Notes: generated by a model from the letters alone, not told the origin. Positions 1 to 7,615 are shown, numbered from the stretch's first letter. The stretch is DNA of 17,038 nucleotides from Prevotella sp. (GCA_022511055.1 JAFLSH010000020.1:1-17038); one strand, 5' to 3'. A program made the numbers and translations.

Positions 1-4
1 TTTT

Positions 5-36
5 TTTGGATGTTCCAATCTTTCTTTGTACCTTTG
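5..36 (+). promoter_or_regulatory. Bacteroidetes-type promoter for the glnS operon
   Basis: A -7 box TACCTTTG lies at 29-36 and fits the Bacteroidetes consensus TAnnTTTG. A TTTG -33 element lies at 5-8, with a 20-base spacer. The predicted transcript start is roughly 7 bases after the -7 box, leaving a leader of about 25 bases before the ATG at 69. The promoter is called by motif match only. Confidence 0.75.
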
Positions 37-68
37 CAGCCAAAATAGCATAATAACCAAACAGTACT

Positions 69-1829
69 ATGGTAGAAAATCTGACGATAGAGAACGATGG
101 GAAAAAGTCTGTGAGTTTTGTTGAGCAGAAAGTGATTGACGATTTGGCCGCCGGCAAAAACGGTGGTAAGATTCAGACGCGCTTCCCACCAGAGCCGAAT
201 GGCTATCTGCATATCGGACACGCCAAGGCCATTGCCATTGACTTTGGACTGGCAAAGAAGTATGGTGGCGAGTGCAACCTGAGGTTTGACGACACTAACC
301 CTGTCAAGGAAGACACAGAATACATAGAGAGCATTGAACACGACATTAAATGGCTGGGATTTGAGTGGGCTAACATCTATTATGCCAGCGACTACTTCCA
401 GCAGTTGTGGGATTTTGCCGTGTGGCTTATCGAGCAAGGCAGGGCTTATGTGGATGAGCAGACATCAGAGCAGATTGCCCAGCAGAAGGGTACGACCACA
501 AGCCCCGGTACAAACAGCCCCTATCGCGACCGCCCTGTCGAGGAAAACCTTCGGCTGTTTGAGTATATGAACAGCGGGCAGTGTCAGCCAGGAACATTGG
601 TTCTCAGGGCAAAGATTGATATGGCGCACCCGAACATGCTGTTCCGCGACCCGCTCATTTACCGTGTGCTGAACATTCCCCATGTGAAGACAGGGTCAAA
701 GTGGAATGCCTATCCGATGTATGACTTCGCACACGGACAAAGCGACTATCTGGAAGGGGTAACCCATTCATGGTGTACGCTGGAGTTTGTGGAACACCGC
801 CCCCTTTATGACCTGTTTGTCACATGGATGAAAGAATGGAGGGGAGAGACAGATAACATTGAGGACAACCGCCCGCGCCAGACTGAGTTCAACAAGCTGA
901 ACTTGAGCTATACACTGATGTCAAAGCGCAATCTGCTGACTTTGGTGAACGAGGGCCTGGTGGCCGGATGGGATGACCCCCGCATGCCGACTATTTGCGC
1001 TTTCCGCCGCCGTGGATATTCGCCAGAGAGCATCACGAAGTTCATTGACAAGATTGGTTATACCAAACAAGACGGACTGAATGACATGGCTCTGCTGGAA
1101 AGTGTGGTACGTGACGACCTGAACAGCCGCGCTATCCGTGTGGCTGCTGTGCTGGATCCTGTAAAAGTGGTCATTACCAACTACCCTGAAGGGCAGACGG
1201 AGAAACTGGTGGCTGTGAACAATCCTGAAAACGAGGCAGACGGTACACACGAAGTAGAGTTTGGCCGGGAGATTTGGATTGAGCGCGATGACTTCATGGA
1301 GGTGGCAGAGAAAAAGTTCATGAGGCTGGCGCCTGGTAAAGAGGTGAGGCTGAAGAACGCCTACATTATCAAGTGCAATGAGGAAAATGCCTGCGAGAAA
1401 GACGAAAACGGGCGCGTGACCACTATCTACTGCACGTATGACCCCGATACACGCAGTGGTTTGCCCGGTGCAGACCGAAAAATCAAGGGTAAGACCCTGC
1501 ACTGGGTTAGCTGCCATGAGGCCGTGAAGGCCGAAGTCAGGCTCTACGACCGTCTGTGGAACGTGGAAAACCCGCGTGACGAGATGGCAGCGATTAGGGA
1601 TGAACAGCAGTGTGATGCGGTGACTGCCATGAAGCAGATTATGAATCCTGACTCGCTCACTATTCTCAAGAACTGTTACGTTGAGCCTTTTGCCGCCAAT
1701 ATGCAGGTTGGCAGTTTTCTGCAATTCCAGCGCCTGGGCTATTTCACTCCAGACATAGACACGGAGGCGGGCCACCCAGTATTCAACAAAACGGTAGGAC
1801 TGAAGGACACTTGGGCAAAAAAGAAGTAA
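69..1829 (+). CDS. glnS: Glutaminyl-tRNA synthetase (GlnRS)
   Basis: This class I aminoacyl-tRNA synthetase charges tRNA-Gln with glutamine using ATP in the cytoplasm. The 586-residue product has the catalytic Rossmann-fold start RFPPEPNGYLHIGHAK with the HIGH signature at residues 48-51, followed by the FDDTNP motif at 73-78. The KMSKS-equivalent MSKR is at 284-287. The C-terminal part reads as the anticodon-binding beta-barrel region of GlnRS. It is slightly longer than the E. coli enzyme (about 554 residues). The PPEPNG and MSKR forms point to GlnRS rather than the related GluRS. The ATG at 69 follows a short leader from the promoter at 5-36. It is first of a likely operon; the TPR gene starts 9 bases after the stop. 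Presence of GlnRS means this organism charges Gln-tRNA directly. Confidence 0.97.
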   Translation: MVENLTIENDGKKSVSFVEQKVIDDLAAGKNGGKIQTRFPPEPNGYLHIGHAKAIAIDFGLAKKYGGECNLRFDDTNPVKEDTEYIESIEHDIKWLGFEWANIYYASDYFQQLWDFAVWLIEQGRAYVDEQTSEQIAQQKGTTTSPGTNSPYRDRPVEENLRLFEYMNSGQCQPGTLVLRAKIDMAHPNMLFRDPLIYRVLNIPHVKTGSKWNAYPMYDFAHGQSDYLEGVTHSWCTLEFVEHRPLYDLFVTWMKEWRGETDNIEDNRPRQTEFNKLNLSYTLMSKRNLLTLVNEGLVAGWDDPRMPTICAFRRRGYSPESITKFIDKIGYTKQDGLNDMALLESVVRDDLNSRAIRVAAVLDPVKVVITNYPEGQTEKLVAVNNPENEADGTHEVEFGREIWIERDDFMEVAEKKFMRLAPGKEVRLKNAYIIKCNEENACEKDENGRVTTIYCTYDPDTRSGLPGADRKIKGKTLHWVSCHEAVKAEVRLYDRLWNVENPRDEMAAIRDEQQCDAVTAMKQIMNPDSLTILKNCYVEPFAANMQVGSFLQFQRLGYFTPDIDTEAGHPVFNKTVGLKDTWAKKK

Positions 1830-1838
1830 CGGTAAGCC

Positions 1839-3260
1839 ATGTTTGAGCCTGAAAACTATTTCGAGAATCACGAATTTTTAGAGATTCTGAACAAATACGA
1901 ACAGGCGGTCAAGTCGGGGCAGGCCATTTATATGGATGTTGACGATTTGGCTGACATAGCAGACTATTACTTTCGACAGGAGCGATATGCTGAACGCAAT
2001 GAGGTGGTTGACCGTATCATTGCCCAAGAGCCTAACTCCATTGTGGCACTGACATACAGGATTCAAGACGCACTGGATGCTGGTGATACCACGCTGGCTC
2101 GCGAATACTTGGATTGCTTTGTAGACCAAGACGTTCCAGAGTATCTATATGCCAAGGCAGAAATCCTTATTGCCGAGAATAACGTAGAGGCAGCCGATGA
2201 GTTGTTCAGAAGCGAGTTCCGGAATATGCCGCCAGAGGAGGTACAGGATTATGTGCTGGATGTGGCCAACATCTACATAGACAACGGTCTGAACGAGAAA
2301 GCATTAGAGTGGATGATGCGAGCAAGGCATGAGAATACGGATGACTTCAAGGAACTCATGGCGCGGGCTCTCTTTGGGGTTGGAAAGTATAAGGAATCGG
2401 AACACATTTTCGATGAGCTGCTTGACAAACACCCATTTCAGAAACGCTATTGGAACGCCCTGGCCAGTGCGCAATTTATGCGAGAAGATTTCAGTGCTTC
2501 TGTGACAAGCAGCGAGTATGCCATTGCCATTGACCCGCAAGACCCTGATAGTATCTTGTCGAAAGCAAATGGGCTTTTTCAGCTGAACAACATAGAAGAG
2601 GCGCTTGCTTACTATGAGCGCTACTCAGAACTGGTGCCTGACGATGAATACGGATTTCTGCATCAAGGCACATGCCTGGTCAGCTTAGGGCGTAGCCAGG
2701 AGGCCATAGAACGGTTGAGGCATGCCGAGCAGATTGCGCCTGCCGACTCGGCAGAACTCTTGGAAATATATCAGGAGCTGGCTTTTGCCTATGCAGACCA
2801 GAATATGCCGGAAAGTGCCCTGTTCTATCTTGACAAGACTGATGACCTGGATTGCGACCATATTGACATGCAGGTAGTCAGGGGGCATATACTATTAAGC
2901 TGCCAACGACAGGAAGAGGCAGAAAAGGCATTCCGTAAAGCCATCAAGGATTCTGCTTGCGCGCCAAGAACGATTATGCGTGTCATTGTCTCGCTGTATG
3001 ACAACCGACTGACAGAGTCCGCCTACCAGATGTTCCAGATGTTCTTTAAAATCGTTGACGAGGACTGGAATGAAGGCTATGCCTACATGGCGCTGTGCTG
3101 TTGGAAGCTCAGGAAGACAGACGAATTCATGGCATACCTGAAAAATGCCTGCATCAAGAATCCGCGTGAGGCCAAGTCCGTGCTTGCCCAGCTTTTCCCT
3201 GAAGACCTTGACGTTGCCGACTATTACAAATATATGACAGAGAAACTTAAAAACACTTAG
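1839..3260 (+). CDS. Cytoplasmic tetratricopeptide repeat (TPR) protein
   Basis: The 473-residue protein is built almost entirely of helix-turn-helix TPR-like units. The clearest are around residues 181-198 (GKYKESEHIFDELLDKHP), 204-234, 236-268 (ending in EEALAYYERYSELVP), 269-302 (SQEAIERLRHAEQIAP), 308-333 and 343-372. The N-terminal part, around residues 30-125, contains more degenerate repeats. There is no signal peptide, lipobox or membrane segment, so it should stay in the cytoplasm. No catalytic domain is visible, so it is probably a scaffold or binding protein with an unknown partner. It lies 9 bases after glnS and 4 bases before the dedA-type gene, which implies co-transcription. 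The ATG at 1839 is the first in frame after the glnS stop. The TPR fold is certain; its role is not. Confidence 0.9.
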   Translation: MFEPENYFENHEFLEILNKYEQAVKSGQAIYMDVDDLADIADYYFRQERYAERNEVVDRIIAQEPNSIVALTYRIQDALDAGDTTLAREYLDCFVDQDVPEYLYAKAEILIAENNVEAADELFRSEFRNMPPEEVQDYVLDVANIYIDNGLNEKALEWMMRARHENTDDFKELMARALFGVGKYKESEHIFDELLDKHPFQKRYWNALASAQFMREDFSASVTSSEYAIAIDPQDPDSILSKANGLFQLNNIEEALAYYERYSELVPDDEYGFLHQGTCLVSLGRSQEAIERLRHAEQIAPADSAELLEIYQELAFAYADQNMPESALFYLDKTDDLDCDHIDMQVVRGHILLSCQRQEEAEKAFRKAIKDSACAPRTIMRVIVSLYDNRLTESAYQMFQMFFKIVDEDWNEGYAYMALCCWKLRKTDEFMAYLKNACIKNPREAKSVLAQLFPEDLDVADYYKYMTEKLKNT

Positions 3261-3264
3261 GCCC

Positions 3265-3888
3265 ATGAATATCATCTCATCTTTTCTGAACAACCTGAAT
3301 TATCCCACCATATTCTTTCTGATGCTATTGGAAAGCACGGTTGTTCCAGTGCCATCAGAGTTTGTTGTTGCCCCGGCTGCCTATCATGCCGCCGGCGGCG
3401 CACTCAATGTGTTTTTAGTCATACTCTACGCCACTCTTGGTGCCGATGTGGGGGCGAGTATTAACTATTTCGTGGCCAGATACGTGGGTCGCCCCGTTGT
3501 CTATCGGTTTGCAAACAGCCGGCTTGGCCATCTCTGTTTGCTTAACCAGCAGAAAGTGGAAAGCAGTGAACAGTATTTTGACAAGCATGGCGTAGTGGCT
3601 ACGCTGACTGGCCGGTTCATACCTGTTATCAGGCACTTGATTTCCATCCCGGCCGGCCTGGCTCGAATGGATTACATGAAATTTCTGCTCTATACAACGA
3701 TTGGCGCCGGCGGCTGGCACTCTATATTGGCACTTATGGGGTGGTATATGCATGCTGTTGTGCCAGAAGACCAGTTAACTGACAAGATATCTGAATACGC
3801 AGAATATATCAAGATTGCCATTATCGGCATTCTGCTTCTTGTGGTTGGCTATTTTGTACTGAAATCACTATTAAAGAGAAAAAAATAG
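3265..3888 (+). CDS. DedA/VTT-domain family inner-membrane protein
   Basis: The 207-residue membrane protein belongs to the DedA (VTT, SNARE-associated) family, whose members are implicated in lipid-carrier or phospholipid flipping and envelope homeostasis. Visible signatures are the N-terminal re-entrant motif with E23 followed by PVPSE at 28-32, the GRFIPVIR motif at 116-123, and PAG at 129-131. Hydrophobic segments lie near residues 15-40, 47-72, 140-165 and 183-202, and the C-terminus is basic (KSLLKRKK). Length is normal for the family. The start at 3265 lies 4 bases after the TPR stop, so it is probably the last gene of the glnS operon. In other bacteria some DedA proteins recycle undecaprenyl phosphate or move phosphatidylethanolamine; which, if either, applies here cannot be read from the sequence. 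No terminator hairpin is visible in the 66 bases before manC. Confidence 0.9.
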   Translation: MNIISSFLNNLNYPTIFFLMLLESTVVPVPSEFVVAPAAYHAAGGALNVFLVILYATLGADVGASINYFVARYVGRPVVYRFANSRLGHLCLLNQQKVESSEQYFDKHGVVATLTGRFIPVIRHLISIPAGLARMDYMKFLLYTTIGAGGWHSILALMGWYMHAVVPEDQLTDKISEYAEYIKIAIIGILLLVVGYFVLKSLLKRKK

Positions 3889-3895
3889 CAAAAAG

Positions 3896-3926
3896 TTGCA
3901 TTTCTCAGAATATTTGTATATCTTTG
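3896..3926 (+). promoter_or_regulatory. Bacteroidetes-type promoter for manC-gmd-fcl
   Basis: A -7 box TATCTTTG is at 3919-3926, with TTG (-33 element, preceded by G instead of T) at 3896-3898, a 20-base spacer. The manC ATG is 29 bases after the -7 box. The promoter lies in the 66-base gap after the dedA-type gene, so the GDP-fucose genes probably have their own start, though read-through from upstream is possible. Confidence 0.7.
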
Positions 3927-3954
3927 CACCCTCATTGCATTTTTAGAATCATTT
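3896..3954 (+). repeat. Imperfect direct repeat flanking the manC -7 box
   Basis: Two similar 20-base stretches lie at 3896-3915 and 3935-3954, offset by 39 bases. Both begin TTGCATTT, both contain AGAAT and both end ATTT; allowing one base gap in each, 18 positions agree. The first copy covers the -33 element and spacer, the second fills the leader up to the manC ATG. This may be chance in an AT-rich leader or a paired regulator site. Confidence 0.35.
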
Positions 3955-5022
3955 ATGGCACAGATTAGCACTCATTTAGTCATCATGGCAGGCGGAGTTG
4001 GTAGCCGTTTTTGGCCTATGAGTACCGCGGAAAAGCCCAAGCAGTTCATAGATGTGTTGGGTGTAGGCAAGACGCTGATACAGTTGACCGTAGAACGCTT
4101 TGGCAATCTGGTTTCGCCCGAGAACGTGTGGGTGGTAACCAACCAGAACTATGCGGAAACCGTCAGGCAGCAGCTGCCGGACATACCCGAAGGGAATGTT
4201 CTGTGTGAACCCTGCCGCCGAAACACGGCCCCATGTATAGCATACGTTTGCTGGCGCATTAAAAGCCGTGACCCCAAAGCGAATATTGTGGTAACCCCTT
4301 CTGACCATATTGTCATGGACAAACAGGAGTTCCAGAAGGTGATTGGAGAATGTATCAAGTTTACCGCCGATACTGATGCCATTGTTACGCTTGGCATGAA
4401 GCCAACCCGCCCTGAGACGGGCTATGGGTATATCCAGGCAAGCCTTTCTGCCAGCTCGCTCCGCAACAAGGGAATTGTTCGGGTTGACTCTTTCAGGGAG
4501 AAGCCCGATTTGGAGACTGCCAAAACGTATATCAGCCAGAACAACTATTTCTGGAATGCAGGTATATTCGTATGGAATGTAAACACAATTGTCAATGCCT
4601 TCCGCATATACCAGCCAGCCATGGCCAAGATTTTTGAGTCGATATTCGATGTGTATGGAACGCCTGAGGAACAGGAAACTATCAACAGAGTGTTCCCTGA
4701 GTGCGAGAACATATCCGTAGACTATGCGATTATGGAAAAGGCAGAGGAAATCTTTGTCTATCCGGCCAACTTTGGGTGGTCAGACCTTGGCAGTTGGGGC
4801 TCACTGCACCAGCAGACCAAAAAAGACCTTTACGGCAATGCCTGCATAGGCCAGGACATCAGCCTTTTCGAAAGCCATAATTGCATCATTCACACAACTC
4901 AGGAGAAGAAAGTGGTGGTGCAGGGCTTAGACGGCTATATTGTTGCAGAAAACAACGACACATTACTCATTTGTAAACTATCTGAGGAACAGCGCATTAA
5001 GCAGTTCTCTGGTCAAAACTAA
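3955..5022 (+). CDS. manC: Mannose-1-phosphate guanylyltransferase (GDP-mannose pyrophosphorylase)
   Basis: The enzyme makes GDP-mannose from mannose-1-phosphate and GTP in the cytoplasm. The 355-residue sequence is a single nucleotidyltransferase domain with the family signatures in order: AGGVGSRFWP at 12-21 with KPKQF at 27-31 (nucleotide and pyrophosphate binding), EPCRRNTAP at 85-93, PSDH at 115-118, RPETGYGYI at 152-160, FREKPD at 180-185, WNAGIF at 200-205, VDYAIMEKA at 255-263 and GWSDLGSWGSL at 274-284. It lacks the C-terminal phosphomannose isomerase domain of bifunctional enzymes such as the roughly 480-residue E. coli ManC. The mannose-6-phosphate steps must therefore be encoded elsewhere. 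It is first of three genes; gmd starts 3 bases after its stop. The start at 3955 puts the GGxGSR motif at the usual distance from the N-terminus. Confidence 0.95.
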   Translation: MAQISTHLVIMAGGVGSRFWPMSTAEKPKQFIDVLGVGKTLIQLTVERFGNLVSPENVWVVTNQNYAETVRQQLPDIPEGNVLCEPCRRNTAPCIAYVCWRIKSRDPKANIVVTPSDHIVMDKQEFQKVIGECIKFTADTDAIVTLGMKPTRPETGYGYIQASLSASSLRNKGIVRVDSFREKPDLETAKTYISQNNYFWNAGIFVWNVNTIVNAFRIYQPAMAKIFESIFDVYGTPEEQETINRVFPECENISVDYAIMEKAEEIFVYPANFGWSDLGSWGSLHQQTKKDLYGNACIGQDISLFESHNCIIHTTQEKKVVVQGLDGYIVAENNDTLLICKLSEEQRIKQFSGQN

Positions 5023-5025
5023 TTC

Positions 5026-6117
5026 ATGATGGAACAAAGAAAAGTTGCTTTAATCACAGGTATTACTGGCCAAGACGGTAGTTACTTGGCCGAGTTCCTA
5101 ATAGAGAAAGGCTACGAGGTGCATGGATTAATGCGCCGTTCATCATCATTCAATACGGGGCGCATTGAGCATCTCTATCTGGACGAATGGGTGCGTGATA
5201 TGAAGAAGAAGCGTCTTGTCAATCTGCACTATGCCGATATGATTGACGCCTCATCACTTATCCGTATTGTCAGCGAGGTACGCCCTACGGAAATTTACAA
5301 TCTTGCTGCCCAGAGCCATGTGAAAGTGTCGTTTGAAGTGCCTGAATATACGGCCGATGCCGATGCCAATGGTGTGCTTCGCTTGTTAGAGGCAGTACGC
5401 ATCTGCGGCCTGGCTGATACCTGCCGCATCTATCAGGCTTCAACATCTGAGTTGTATGGCAAGGTGCAGGAAGTACCCCAGAGCGAGACAACGCCGTTCT
5501 ATCCCCGCTCTCCTTACGCTGTGGCCAAGCTCTATGGCTTCTGGATTATGAAGAACTATCGCGAGGCTTACGGCATGTATTGCTGCAACGGCATTCTCTT
5601 CAACCATGAGAGTGAGCGCCGCGGCGAGACATTTGTCACCCGCAAAATCACGTTGGCCGCAGCCCGTATTGCCCAAGGTTATCAGGACAAGCTCTATCTT
5701 GGAAACCTGAACTCCCTGCGCGACTGGGGATATGCCAAGGACTATGTCGAGTGCATGTGGCTTATTCTGCAACAGCCAGAGCCAGAAGACTTTGTTATTG
5801 CCACTGGCGAGTACCATACTGTGCGTGAATTTGCCACATTGGCCTTCAAGGAAGTTGGCATCGAGCTGGAATGGCGCGGTAGCGGCGTTGACGAAAAGGG
5901 CTACGACACAAAGACCGGCAAAGCGCTTGTAGAGGTAGACCCGAAATACTTCCGCCCTGCCGAGGTAGACCAGCTGCTTGGAAATCCCGCCAAGGCAAAA
6001 TCCAAGTTGGGATGGAATCCACAGAAGACTTCATTCGCCGATTTGGTGAAAATCATGGTGCGGCACGACATGAAGTTCGTTAAGAAACTGTTCCTGAAGG
6101 CACAAGTTGAAGAATAA
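5026..6117 (+). CDS. gmd: GDP-mannose 4,6-dehydratase
   Basis: This NADP-dependent short-chain dehydrogenase/reductase (extended type) converts GDP-D-mannose to GDP-4-keto-6-deoxy-D-mannose, the first committed step to GDP-L-fucose. The N-terminal Rossmann motif TGITGQDG is at residues 11-18. RRSSSFNTGRI at 37-47 matches the NADP-binding region, and NLAAQSHVKVSFE at 92-104 is typical of Gmd. The catalytic residues are T140 and E142 within ASTSELYGK, Y164 and K168 in SPYAVAK. Length (363) is normal. Two ATG codons are adjacent at 5026 and 5029, and either may be used. The gene sits 3 bases after manC and 6 bases before fcl, so the three enzymes are probably made from one message. Its product is passed to the next enzyme encoded downstream. 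The keto intermediate can also feed GDP-rhamnose or perosamine routes, but the adjacent fcl supports fucose. Confidence 0.96.
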   Translation: MMEQRKVALITGITGQDGSYLAEFLIEKGYEVHGLMRRSSSFNTGRIEHLYLDEWVRDMKKKRLVNLHYADMIDASSLIRIVSEVRPTEIYNLAAQSHVKVSFEVPEYTADADANGVLRLLEAVRICGLADTCRIYQASTSELYGKVQEVPQSETTPFYPRSPYAVAKLYGFWIMKNYREAYGMYCCNGILFNHESERRGETFVTRKITLAAARIAQGYQDKLYLGNLNSLRDWGYAKDYVECMWLILQQPEPEDFVIATGEYHTVREFATLAFKEVGIELEWRGSGVDEKGYDTKTGKALVEVDPKYFRPAEVDQLLGNPAKAKSKLGWNPQKTSFADLVKIMVRHDMKFVKKLFLKAQVEE

Positions 6118-6123
6118 GAATCA

Positions 6124-7323
6124 ATGTTAGATAAGTCAAGTAAGATATATGTGGCGGGGCACCATGGACTTGTGGGTTCCGCCATTTGGAATAACCTACA
6201 GCAGAGAGGCTATACCAATCTTGTAGGCCGCTCGCACAAAGAGCTGGACTTGACCGACCAGGTCTCTGTGCGCCAGTTCTTTGACCAGGAGCAGCCTGAT
6301 GCTGTGGTTTTGGCCGCTGCTTTTGTGGGTGGTATCATGGCCAACTCGCTATACCGTGCCGACTTCATCATGCAGAATATGCAGATGCAGTGTAATGTCA
6401 TCTCTGAAGCCTATCGCCACGGTGTTCAGAAATTGCTTTTCCTGGGCTCTACCTGCATCTATCCCAAGAATGCCCCACAGCCCATGAAGGAAGACTGCCT
6501 GCTGACTTCTCCTTTGGAATATACCAACGAGGAGTATGCCATCGCCAAGATTGCCGGACTGAAGATGTGCGAATCGTACAATCTGCAGTACGGAACAAAC
6601 TACATTGCTGTCATGCCGACAAACCTTTATGGGCCTAACGACAATTTCCATTTGGAGAACAGCCATGTCATGCCGGCCATGATGCGTAAGGTCTATCTGG
6701 CCAAGCTCATCCATGAGAGCCAGTGGCAGAAGATTGCCTGCGATTTGAACAAGCGCCCGGTTGAGGGCGTTACCGGCGAAGGTCTCGACACGCACTCCCC
6801 AATGTCTGACTCTCAGCGCGACAAAGTTCTCAGCCTTCTGGCTAAATATGGCATTTATGACAACAAGGTAGTTCTTTGGGGTACAGGAACGCCATTGCGT
6901 GAGTTCCTTTGGAGCGAAGACATGGCCGATGCGTCTGTTCACGTTTTGTTGAACGTGAACTTCAGCGACATTATTGGCATTGAGAAGTATTCCAGTGTTC
7001 ACTATGGCGCAAGCACAGACGGAGCTGTTGACCGCAACCATTCTGCTGGGCGTGGCGGTGCCATACCGACATTAGGCGAAATTCGTAACTGTCATATCAA
7101 TGTCGGTACTGGTAAGGAACTGACCATACGCGAACTGTCAGAGCTGGTGGCTCAGGCTGCAGGCTTTGAGGGAACGATAGAGTTCGATGCCAGCAAGCCA
7201 GACGGCACCATGCGCAAGCTGATTGATGTTTCAAAGCTGCACTCTCTCGGCTGGATCCACAAAGTGGAAATAGAGGATGGTGTCAGAAAACTTTTCAACT
7301 GGTATCAAGATAGTTTGAGTTAG
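6124..7323 (+). CDS. fcl: GDP-L-fucose synthase (3,5-epimerase/4-reductase)
   Basis: This NADPH-dependent dual-function enzyme epimerises and reduces GDP-4-keto-6-deoxymannose to GDP-L-fucose. The Rossmann motif AGHHGLVGSA is at residues 11-20. Residues corresponding to the catalytic set of E. coli GMER are present: S109 and C111 in GSTCIYP, Y138 and K142 in EEYAIAK, and H181 in ENSHVMPAMM. GTPLREFLWSEDMA at 255-268 and INVGTG at 325-330 are also family signatures, as is FDASKPDGTMRKL near the C-terminus. At 399 residues it is about 80 longer than the E. coli enzyme. The extra length lies mainly in two stretches, roughly residues 199-246 and 275-322, with the catalytic core untouched. It is the last gene of manC-gmd-fcl. 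Downstream is a palindrome-rich gap with a possible terminator. The alternative symbol wcaG is used for the same enzyme. Confidence 0.95.
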   Translation: MLDKSSKIYVAGHHGLVGSAIWNNLQQRGYTNLVGRSHKELDLTDQVSVRQFFDQEQPDAVVLAAAFVGGIMANSLYRADFIMQNMQMQCNVISEAYRHGVQKLLFLGSTCIYPKNAPQPMKEDCLLTSPLEYTNEEYAIAKIAGLKMCESYNLQYGTNYIAVMPTNLYGPNDNFHLENSHVMPAMMRKVYLAKLIHESQWQKIACDLNKRPVEGVTGEGLDTHSPMSDSQRDKVLSLLAKYGIYDNKVVLWGTGTPLREFLWSEDMADASVHVLLNVNFSDIIGIEKYSSVHYGASTDGAVDRNHSAGRGGAIPTLGEIRNCHINVGTGKELTIRELSELVAQAAGFEGTIEFDASKPDGTMRKLIDVSKLHSLGWIHKVEIEDGVRKLFNWYQDSLS

Positions 7324-7331
7324 GCGTGAAA

Positions 7332-7413
7332 AAAGCGGCACTTTAGCGACAAAACTCACGGAGTAATTTTCCTAAAGCGCCGCTTTAGCCGCAAAACTCA
7401 CGGAGTTTTTTCC
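7332..7413. repeat. Two-copy tandem repeat, period 42, of palindromic units
   Basis: Copies at 7332-7372 and 7374-7413 are in direct orientation. The first 33 bases of each agree at 29 positions, and both end in a T-run followed by CC. Each unit has two parts: a stem-loop built on CTTTAG and a second on AAAACTC-ACG-GAGTTTT. In the second copy both parts are perfect (CTAAAGCG 7372-7379 with CGCTTTAG 7381-7388; AAAACTC 7393-7399 with GAGTTTT 7403-7409). In the first copy both are eroded. The unit resembles an extragenic palindromic repeat more than a gene part. Confidence 0.8.
7393..7411 (+). terminator. Possible intrinsic terminator of the manC-gmd-fcl operon
   Basis: AAAACTC (7393-7399), loop ACG, GAGTTTT (7403-7409) form a 7-bp stem ending in a run of six T (7406-7411). 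It lies 70 bases after the fcl stop. The stem is AT-rich and short, so it is a modest terminator by classical standards. The adjacent 8-bp stem at 7372-7388 may add to the folded structure. The first repeat copy has two extra A residues that spoil the same stem. Confidence 0.45.
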
Positions 7414-7534
7414 AATACTCACTGCTTTCCGCCCAAGACATGGGAAGACTTTGTTTTTTCATAAAGTCAGGACTGCTGATGTTACATATAACAAAGAAAA
7501 TCCCCTATAGTAGCTAAACATGGCAGTAGCCCCA

Positions 7535-7582
7535 CACCCTCAACACCCCCGACACCCCAGGGTGTCGGGGGTGTTGAGGGTG
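7535..7582. repeat. Perfect 23-bp inverted repeat with 2-base loop
   Basis: The left arm 7535-7557 (beginning CACCCTCAAC) is exactly complementary to the right arm 7560-7582 (ending GTTGAGGGTG), separated only by CA. The flanking bases do not pair. The stem is very GC-rich and would form a strong hairpin in RNA from either strand or a cruciform in DNA. There is no T-run after it in either direction, so it is not a standard intrinsic terminator. It could still block RNA polymerase or protect 3' ends from exonucleases, between convergent genes. Confidence 0.9.
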
Positions 7583-7615
7583 CAGGATAAATAGTTTGTA
7601 TTACTACTATATACT

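Noticed and set aside
921..1871. 316-codon open frame on the minus strand inside glnS
   Set aside because: It is fully antisense to a clear glnS, the product has no recognisable domain, and long open antisense frames are common opposite genes of this composition.
6349..7041. 230-codon minus-strand frame inside fcl
   Set aside because: It is a shadow of fcl with no promoter, no domain and no separate codon pattern.
7332..7413. Possible CRISPR-like repeat
   Set aside because: There are only two adjacent copies with essentially no spacer between them and no cas gene nearby; an extragenic palindromic repeat fits better.
7535..7582. Insertion-sequence terminal inverted repeats
   Set aside because: The arms are separated by just two bases and no transposase or target duplication is seen, so this is a hairpin, not the ends of an element.
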